A stretch of DNA of 5,123 nucleotides from contig JAUVZH010000248.1 in the NCBI GenBank assembly GCA_030602675.1, positions 1-5,123 on the forward strand. Reading direction: 5' to 3'. Origin of the DNA: Candidatus Heimdallarchaeota archaeon. GTDB lineage: Archaea; Asgardarchaeota; Heimdallarchaeia; JABLTI01. How positions within the stretch are numbered: the first letter of the stretch is position 1; the number at the start of each line of letters is the position of its first letter. The notes beneath the pieces are model-generated. The model saw nothing but the letters and a program-made list of their open reading frames with translations, had not been told where the DNA came from and did not search any database. Both the position numbers and the translations under genes were made by a program. Below, in pieces: positions 1 to 4,263 of the stretch.

Positions 1-642
1 CCCGCACCTTTTACTACATCAATTGATCTCATTGAGAGTGTTGTTAAGGTAGCTCATAACTTAGGAATACAAGAAATAATCATCGGTGAAGGATCAACAA
101 GCTTTTCTTCAGCTTTACAAAACTTCAAAGAAACCGGTTTAATTGATGCTTTGGAAAAGCAAGAAGTTACTTTCATTGATTTAAATGAGCAAGAAAGTGT
201 TTCAGTAAAATTACCAGAGGGAGTTATTCATTTCATTCCAAAGTTTTTATCACAAATTGATATCAAAATCTCATTACCAGTAGTAAAATTCTATGATGAA
301 AAAGGAAATATATTTCTTTCAAATGCTATAAAAAACTTCTTTGGTTTACCTCCGAAAGAAAAATATCGAAACACAGAAAATTCTTACAAACGTGATAGAT
401 TACATGACGATTTACATAAAGCAGTTGCAGAGATTTTTTTAGCTGTACAAAAATATGCTCCTTTTGATTTGCATATTTGTGATGGAACAAATATCTTGTA
501 CGGTGAGGGAGAAGAAGGTGAACCAAAAAAATGGGGAAAGATACTTTTTGCAAATGATGCAATAGAAGTGGATTTAAAGGAATTAGAGCTTCTAGATAAA
601 CCCAAACCAAAATTTATAGATATTTTAATGAAAAAGAAATGA
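1..642 (+). CDS. DUF362 family protein, 3' part (5' end outside window)
   Basis: The reading frame is open from base 1 to the TGA at 640-642 and gives 213 residues, so the true start lies upstream. An internal TTG at 151 is not a credible start because family-like sequence precedes it. The DUF362 pattern is visible in order: a strand-turn 'EIIIGEGS' near residues 26-32, 'FKETGLIDAL' near 42-51, a central block 'ISLPVVKFYDEKGNIFLSN' near 90-108 leading into 'AIKNFFGLPP', and 'LHICDGTNILYGEGEEG' near 157-173. These correspond to the family's usual 'INLPKxKTH...ALKNxFGxxP' and 'xxxxDGxxxxxGxGPxxG' blocks. DUF362 proteins are often found with iron-sulfur domains, but no cysteine cluster is visible here, and the reaction is unknown. 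The C-terminus is short and Lys-rich. The gene converges on the downstream pilin frame, which overlaps its last 259 bases in antisense. Family assignment is fairly sure; function is not. Confidence 0.82.
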   Translation, partial: PAPFTTSIDLIESVVKVAHNLGIQEIIIGEGSTSFSSALQNFKETGLIDALEKQEVTFIDLNEQESVSVKLPEGVIHFIPKFLSQIDIKISLPVVKFYDEKGNIFLSNAIKNFFGLPPKEKYRNTENSYKRDRLHDDLHKAVAEIFLAVQKYAPFDLHICDGTNILYGEGEEGEPKKWGKILFANDAIEVDLKELELLDKPKPKFIDILMKKK

Positions 643-1835
643 TAAAGAGTATTCTGTGATTCTCTTATACATCTCCCTGCAGTTATAGAAAGCAAGTGTG
701 GTCCTGAACCGTCATTGCCAGGGTCTGTAAAGGTAATAAATTTTACATATTTATAGAAATCCAAATAGAATCCAGCTGTGTGTGTATGAATTGGTTCTCC
801 ATATTCTTCATCGCCATTTGGATCATCGATTTGAAGTCCCAAATCTATTTCAGTTATTAGATTATGATTACAATTACAACCAGTAGGGCTATTCGAATTA
901 TACCACCAATCATCTATATAATCATGACCCAAATCCCAACTAGTATTAGTATTATCAGTATAAGTAATCGTAAGTCTCAAAGCCCATGCTCCGGCTGGAA
1001 ATTCATCGCCCCATGAACCTGCTAATCCAAGAACAAATAATCTTCTGGCTCTGAAAGGATTACTTTCTCGATTGATTACTTGTTGTGTAGGTTGAGAAGT
1101 CAGATTTCCACTATTAGCATGAAAAACAACAAGTTTCCCGGTATAAAAGAATTTGATGTAATTCGTTTCATTTACAACTGGGAGATAGATATATTGACCA
1201 GCATATAGTGGTCCGTGAACTGGACCTCCTATGGTTTCATAATTATTTGTATCCCATCCTGGAACATCAATGGATCCATCTAAACCATCCAATAATAACT
1301 CAAAATTCTCATAATCAGATATCATACCGCTGAAGTCAACTTGATCGCTTAGTGTTTTCCATTCACTAAAATAAGCATTTTCTTTACCTGTATAGTAGAG
1401 TTCCAAACGATAATACAGTTCTTCATCAAGTGATAACTCAATTTGATTATCACTTTGTAATCTTTCTTCTCTAAAATTAGAAGGATAGATAATATTCCCT
1501 GCAGTTCGAGTGAAATTCCAATCCTTATGACTTATCCAACTGGATGAGTTACCAATTGAACTTATAGGAGTTGTCCAAACAATAACATTAGTAATTTCCA
1601 CTTGTTTTGTTCCAGTATTTGAAAAGAATATTGTTATTTCATCATAACGCGAATCTTTGTTTGTATCCTTTACATTATAGATTGAAGCAGAAAGACTAGT
1701 TGTATTTAAGAAAGGTATTATTACAAAATAAACAATCGATACAGAGCTAACTGTTAGAGCAATGAGTAAGATTGATGAAAGTACAGGACTGACACCTCTC
1801 CTTCTCCTAAATATTCTTTTCATTGTCTTTAACAT
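384..1835 (-). CDS. Archaeal type IV pilin-like surface protein, downstream paralog, with aberrant read-through C-terminus
   Basis: The ORF encodes 483 residues. Residues 1-13 are a basic class III (prepilin) leader ending in RRRR. Cleavage by a PibD/EppA-type peptidase is expected before G14 (G-V-S-P-V), and residues 14-43 form the hydrophobic assembly helix typical of the archaeal pilin N-terminal domain (Pfam Pilin_N / former DUF1628). An Ig-like stretch follows with DTNKDSRYDE at 57-66, then a large beta-rich domain at about 205-385. Sequons N-x-S/T occur at N44, N96, N107, N222, N244 and N297. It aligns almost without gaps with the protein at 2001-3146 until 'LLSIT' (residue 385, base 681). 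Beyond that the frame lacks a stop and continues to base 384, almost all of it antisense to the DUF362 gene, so residues after about 386 are probably not native. The likely original end is near 665-680. The start is ATG 1835, because it aligns with the paralog's start and has the Shine-Dalgarno AAGGTGA at 1845-1851. It is probably secreted and assembled into a pilus. M5 is a weaker alternative start. Confidence 0.8.
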   Translation of the reverse strand: MLKTMKRIFRRRRGVSPVLSSILLIALTVSSVSIVYFVIIPFLNTTSLSASIYNVKDTNKDSRYDEITIFFSNTGTKQVEITNVIVWTTPISSIGNSSSWISHKDWNFTRTAGNIIYPSNFREERLQSDNQIELSLDEELYYRLELYYTGKENAYFSEWKTLSDQVDFSGMISDYENFELLLDGLDGSIDVPGWDTNNYETIGGPVHGPLYAGQYIYLPVVNETNYIKFFYTGKLVVFHANSGNLTSQPTQQVINRESNPFRARRLFVLGLAGSWGDEFPAGAWALRLTITYTDNTNTSWDLGHDYIDDWWYNSNSPTGCNCNHNLITEIDLGLQIDDPNGDEEYGEPIHTHTAGFYLDFYKYVKFITFTDPGNDGSGPHLLSITAGRCIRESQNTLYHFFFIKISINFGLGLSRSSNSFKSTSIASFAKSIFPHFFGSPSSPSPYKIFVPSQICKSKGAYFCTAKKISATALCKSSCNLSRL

Positions 1836-1851
1836 AAGGTGAGTTCACCTT
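1836..1851 (-). promoter_or_regulatory. Shine-Dalgarno within a perfect palindrome, abutting the pilin start codon
   Basis: On the minus strand, AAGGTGA (1851-1845) matches the archaeal anti-Shine-Dalgarno and lies 9 nt before ATG 1835. The 16 bases 1836-1851 form a perfect palindrome with 7-bp arms AAGGTGA/TCACCTT around two central bases. In RNA this could fold as a 6-bp stem, AAGGTG/CACCTT, with an AACT loop. That stem would bury the ribosome binding site and end directly at the start codon. It could equally be a DNA operator. The palindrome is seen directly; any regulation is inference. Confidence 0.6.
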
Positions 1852-1869
1852 GCAAATAATTATAGATTA

Positions 1870-1886
1870 GAGTTTTTAAATTTTCG
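1870..1886 (-). promoter_or_regulatory. Probable archaeal promoter (BRE + TATA) of the downstream pilin
   Basis: Read on the minus strand the sequence is CGAAAATTTAAAAACTC: a purine-rich BRE-like CGAAAA (1886-1881) directly followed by the TATA-like TTTAAAAA (1880-1873). A start site about 26 nt downstream of the box centre would fall near base 1850, giving a very short leader of about 15 nt that begins at the Shine-Dalgarno. A second AT-rich candidate (TATATTATAA, about 1902-1914) would give a leader of about 45 nt. Either way, this copy appears to have its own promoter. Confidence 0.5.
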
Positions 1887-1952
1887 AATATTATTCAGAC
1901 ATTATAATATATACTAATCGATATTATATGCTTTCGTGTTGTGATAAGCTTG

Positions 1953-1990
1953 AAAAAATAAAAAAAATTGAATTAGTAATCTAATTCAAT
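1953..1990 (-). terminator. Hairpin plus T-tract terminator of the upstream pilin gene
   Basis: A perfect 10-bp inverted repeat (ATTGAATTAG 1967-1976 and CTAATTCAAT 1981-1990, 4-nt loop) lies 10 bases beyond the stop codon of the 2001-3146 gene. On the minus strand it is followed by eight T, one A and six T (1967-1953). This is the classic layout of an intrinsic terminator. Archaeal polymerase mainly needs the T-tract, so the strong hairpin may instead protect the mRNA 3' end. It separates the two pilin genes into distinct transcription units. Confidence 0.75.
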
Positions 1991-2000
1991 CTTAGATAGT

Positions 2001-3146
2001 TTACCTAAATGTTATTGCAAGTATGTGTGCAGAAGAATAGTCATCACCAGGATCTGTAAATGTTATTGATTTTACATATTTATAGAAATCAATGTAGAAC
2101 CTTGTTGTATGTGTATGTATGTGTGAATGTGGCGTATCAATTTGGTTTCCCAAATCAATTTCTGTGACATATCCATATGGTGCTGATATACAATCATGAC
2201 CAGGATTAGAATTATACCACCAATCATCAACATATTCATGTCCCAGATCCCATTCACTCACTGAATCATCTGTATAAGTAATAGTAACTCTTACAGACCA
2301 ATCGCCATTAGGAAATTCATCGCCCCAGGAACCAGCTAATCCTAAAATGTAGAATTTCCTCGATCGGAAGAAAGTAGAAACATTCATCGATTGTACTAAT
2401 GGTATATCTGATAAGTTACCACGAGGAGCTTGACCATTCATAATCAAAATACTATCTCCAACCCAAAATAAAACATCAGTTTCATTGAGGACTGGTAAGA
2501 TGTTGTAGTTATCCTCTAACAACGTGTAATCTCCACCTTCTGTATTATAATTATTGGCAGTTCTACTTGGGTCATTAATAGTTCCTTCAAATGCTGTTGC
2601 AGTTAATTCAAAAGCTGAGAAATCTATTAAAAGATCGACTTCATCAAAATAATCATTTAATCTAAACCAATCAATGAAGAGTGGATTATCTCCACCATAA
2701 TACATTATCTCTATTCGAGCATAAGTATCTTCAACTACGGTTAAAATTATTTGTTCTTCACCACTGATTTTGACATCAGTAGCTACATCAGAGGGATTAA
2801 TTGTAATATCATTCGGATTACTGAAATTCCAATCCATTAAAGCAAGCCAATTGTTAGGGTTGGAAAGATCACTCTGAGTACAAATCCAAATTGTTATGTT
2901 ATAAATATCAATAACTTGTGTTCCTGAATTAACCATTTGTAGAGTTATTTCATCATACATAGAATCCTTATTAGTATCACTAACAAAGGTTATTTCTGCA
3001 TCTAATTTGTATGTTTTAAACATAGGTATTAATACAAAATAAACTAAAGCTACAGCTGCAACAGTAAGTGCAATCAATAGTATTGTTGCAATTACTGGAC
3101 TGATTGCTTTTCTTCGAGCATAAATACTTTTTATTTTATTAATCAT
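2001..3146 (-). CDS. Archaeal type IV pilin-like surface protein, upstream paralog, intact
   Basis: The protein has 381 residues. The leader MINKIKSIYARRK (1-13) precedes A14-I-S-P-V, the expected prepilin peptidase site. A hydrophobic helix at 14-43 is typical of archaeal type IV pilins and would form the filament core. DTNKDSMYDE at 57-66 recalls acidic Ca-binding loops. Residues about 205-381 form a beta-rich module with 'YILGLAGSWGDEFP', 'ITYTDDSVSEWDLG', 'DDWWYNSN' and a final 'DFYKYVKSITFTDPG...ILAITFR'. That order resembles jelly-roll modules seen in carbohydrate-active proteins (inference from pattern only). Sequons are at N83, N107, N221, N244 and N255; those at 107, about 221 and 244 are shared with the paralog. 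H340, H342, H344 and H346 alternate along one strand. At this size, far larger than usual pilins (about 100-200 residues), it is probably a surface pilin or pilus adhesin. The start aligns with the paralog and has GGTAGGTT 7 nt upstream. Confidence 0.85.
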   Translation of the reverse strand: MINKIKSIYARRKAISPVIATILLIALTVAAVALVYFVLIPMFKTYKLDAEITFVSDTNKDSMYDEITLQMVNSGTQVIDIYNITIWICTQSDLSNPNNWLALMDWNFSNPNDITINPSDVATDVKISGEEQIILTVVEDTYARIEIMYYGGDNPLFIDWFRLNDYFDEVDLLIDFSAFELTATAFEGTINDPSRTANNYNTEGGDYTLLEDNYNILPVLNETDVLFWVGDSILIMNGQAPRGNLSDIPLVQSMNVSTFFRSRKFYILGLAGSWGDEFPNGDWSVRVTITYTDDSVSEWDLGHEYVDDWWYNSNPGHDCISAPYGYVTEIDLGNQIDTPHSHIHTHTTRFYIDFYKYVKSITFTDPGDDYSSAHILAITFR

Positions 3147-3153
3147 AACGATG

Positions 3154-3172
3154 AACCTACCAAATATTTGGT
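3154..3172 (-). promoter_or_regulatory. Ribosome binding site overlapping a 14-bp palindrome before the upstream pilin
   Basis: A Shine-Dalgarno-like GGTAGGTT (minus strand, 3161-3154) sits 7 nt before ATG 3146. It overlaps the perfect palindrome ACCAAATATTTGGT at 3159-3172, which may be an operator or a small RNA hairpin with five pairs and an ATAT loop. The downstream paralog also has a palindrome at this position, but with a different sequence. Confidence 0.4.
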
Positions 3173-3207
3173 TTTGATAATTTTTTGATGATTTTACAAT
3201 TCTATAC

Positions 3208-3222
3208 TCTATATTTAGAATA
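3208..3222 (-). promoter_or_regulatory. Possible TATA box of the upstream pilin gene
   Basis: On the minus strand the sequence reads TTCTAAATATAGAG, with a TATA-like core TAAATATA at 3217-3210. Transcription would start near 3187, leaving a leader of about 40 nt. The whole 3147-3272 spacer is AT-rich, no clear BRE is seen, and other placements are possible. No strong hairpin terminator for the methyltransferase gene was found in this spacer, so read-through from it is possible. Confidence 0.3.
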
Positions 3223-3272
3223 AATCATTATTAAATTAATTGTATTTTGCAAGTTTACACAAGAAGAGTAGA

Positions 3273-3965
3273 TTATTCTTTTTTGACTGTTAAGAATAAA
3301 TTATGATGAGAGATTTCACTTTTAATAATGCTTAGTCCTGCTTCTTCTACTATTTCCATTAATTCTTCAGGGTCAAAAAGATAATAGTATCTCTCGATTT
3401 TTTCTCCATTGGGCATCACCCATGGAACATAGACATCTTTCTCGCCTTTAGCTAATTGTTCAACCAAATCGCTTTTCTTAAATCGTGAGTGCGTTCTTTG
3501 CCAGCAACTGATTAAGCCAACACCATTTTTTTTAAGCACTCTCTTAATCTCATTTAAAACCAATTTTCTTTGTTCATCTGTTTCAAGATGATGAATAACT
3601 GCTATCATAATGAATCCATCAAGTGATGATGATCTAAATGAAAGATATCTTGCATCTCCATTAATCAATCCAAAAATTCTTTCTTTCACTTTTTGCAATA
3701 CGTTTTCCCTAGCAGTTTTTAAAATATTAAGAGAGATATCATAACCAATTGCTTCTATATCATTCTCAATAAGAATTCTAGAATGTCTGCCATTACCTGA
3801 ACCTAAATCCAGTACAACTTTACCAGGAGCAATTTTTGAAATGAAAGTTATAACTTCTTCCCAAGGATGTTTCCTTTTGGAATCAAAACTCTCTGCAATT
3901 ATATCATATACTTCTGAGATAGAAGGAGAATCATTATTGGTTTTTGGTATCTTTGTTTTCTTCAT
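3273..3965 (-). CDS. Class I SAM-dependent methyltransferase, Trm9-like (tRNA wobble uridine)
   Basis: The protein has 230 residues and a Rossmann-type methyltransferase core. Motif I VLDLGSGNGRH is at 51-61, the ribose-binding acidic residue D76 is in 'GYDIS', 'NGDARYLSF' is at 102-110, and motif IV 'IAVIHHL' is at 121-127. Three features recall eukaryotic Trm9/ALKBH8-type enzymes: N-terminal 'SFDSKRKHPW' (26-35), 'DVYVPWVMP' (177-185) and 'RYYYLFDPEEL' (192-202). Trm9 methylates carboxymethyl-uridine at tRNA position 34 and works with the small zinc protein Trm112, which is not in this window. By analogy this enzyme would act in the cytoplasm on cm5U made by Elp3. The start is ATG 3965; an AAGGA lies 11 nt upstream. 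It is on the same strand as the pilins, but 126 bp away and with no obvious functional link. The methyltransferase fold is certain; the Trm9 substrate is likely but unproven, and a small-molecule methyltransferase is the alternative. Confidence 0.85.
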   Translation of the reverse strand: MKKTKIPKTNNDSPSISEVYDIIAESFDSKRKHPWEEVITFISKIAPGKVVLDLGSGNGRHSRILIENDIEAIGYDISLNILKTARENVLQKVKERIFGLINGDARYLSFRSSSLDGFIMIAVIHHLETDEQRKLVLNEIKRVLKKNGVGLISCWQRTHSRFKKSDLVEQLAKGEKDVYVPWVMPNGEKIERYYYLFDPEELMEIVEEAGLSIIKSEISHHNLFLTVKKE

Positions 3966-4040
3966 TACAATGGAATTCCTTTAACTGGTTTAATAACTTT
4001 AGTGTAAAAATCCCAAGAAGTAAATCAAGATTAATCCTTG

Positions 4041-4058
4041 AAATTTATCAATAAATTT
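4041..4058. promoter_or_regulatory. Symmetric AT-rich inverted repeat, candidate bidirectional promoter
   Basis: AAATTTAT (4041-4048) and ATAAATTT (4051-4058) form a perfect inverted repeat around CA. Each half reads as a TATA-like element in one direction. On the plus strand the start would fall near 4080, just before the RNA candidate at 4084. On the minus strand it would fall near 4018, about 53 nt before the methyltransferase start codon. A second, overlapping repeat, ATCAAT/ATTGAT, spans 4047-4065. A bidirectional core promoter or operator between divergent units is inferred. Confidence 0.4.
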
Positions 4059-4083
4059 AATTGATTTCATTGAGTAATCTAGT

Positions 4084-4157
4084 ATGGCAATGATGTGACG
4101 TACGGTCTGGCTAGTCTTTGTGTAAGACTATGAGCTAAACTGGGGTAACTGAGCCAT
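4084..4157 (+). ncRNA. Box C/D-like kink-turn RNA candidate
   Basis: The element is closed by a perfect 5-bp stem, ATGGC (4084-4088) with GCCAT (4153-4157). Inside the stem are a 3-nt bulge AAT, then GATG (box C ATGATGT, 4090-4096), and on the other side box D CTGA (4149-4152) directly next to the stem. This is the canonical kink-turn bound by L7Ae, with tandem G-A pairs, a U-U pair and a G-C pair. A possible D' box CTGG (4107-4110) leaves a 10-nt guide at 4097-4106. A weak C' (ATGAGC, 4130-4135) leaves a 13-nt guide at 4136-4148. Between D' and C' lies a perfect 7-bp hairpin, TAGTCTT/AAGACTA (4112-4130, loop TGTGT). G+C is 34 of 74 bases, clearly above the surroundings, and a T-rich stretch follows. 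It is probably a 2'-O-methylation guide sRNA; a kink-turn leader element of the downstream gene is the alternative. No target was identified. Confidence 0.6.
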
Positions 4158-4173
4158 TATTTTTCTCGTTTCT
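4158..4173 (+). terminator. T-rich stretch after the RNA candidate
   Basis: The bases TATTTTTCTCGTTTC follow the closing stem of the RNA candidate immediately. Archaeal RNA polymerase terminates on T-rich tracts without needing a hairpin, so this could set the RNA 3' end. The tract is interrupted by C and G and so may be leaky. Confidence 0.35.
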
Positions 4174-4174
4174 C

Positions 4175-4257
4175 TATAAAATGCATTTTCTAAGGGTTCA
4201 TCAAAATAAATTTTAATGTTAAATTATACTTCTGTTTGAAGTTAATATCAATGAGGA
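4175..4257 (+). promoter_or_regulatory. Candidate TATA box (4175-4182) and Shine-Dalgarno (4253-4257) of the dehydrogenase gene
   Basis: TATAAAAT at 4175-4182 is a good archaeal TATA candidate and would place the start near 4205, with a leader of about 60 nt. AT-rich alternatives lie at about 4205-4229. GAGGA at 4253-4257 is a clear Shine-Dalgarno, 6 nt before ATG 4264, and fixes the start codon. The rest of 4183-4252 is AT-rich, with nothing else recognised. Confidence 0.45.
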
Positions 4258-4263
4258 ATAAAA

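Noticed and set aside
326..610. A 94-residue minus-strand frame inside the DUF362 gene.
   Set aside because: It lies wholly antisense to a well-supported family protein, has no ribosome binding site and no recognisable domain.
151..642. TTG at 151 as the start of a separate 163-residue gene.
   Set aside because: The frame is open to base 1 and the preceding 50 residues show DUF362-like sequence, so this is an internal codon of a larger gene.
661..676. TCTCTTATACATCTCC resembles the Tn5/Nextera mosaic end (CTGTCTCTTATACACATCT), exactly where the pilin paralogs stop matching.
   Set aside because: The match lacks the CA dinucleotide and the leading CTG, and no further adapter sequence follows, so it is not a clean adapter remnant. 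Chance is more likely, though read mapping here would settle it.
2072..2257. A 61-residue minus-strand frame inside the upstream pilin.
   Set aside because: It is an out-of-frame shadow of the conserved C-terminal domain of the 2001-3146 gene.
4084..4157. The GC-richer element read as a tRNA or as an H/ACA RNA.
   Set aside because: There is no T-loop GTTCRA pattern, no acceptor stem of 7 bp and no ACA box; the C/D kink-turn reading explains the ends far better.
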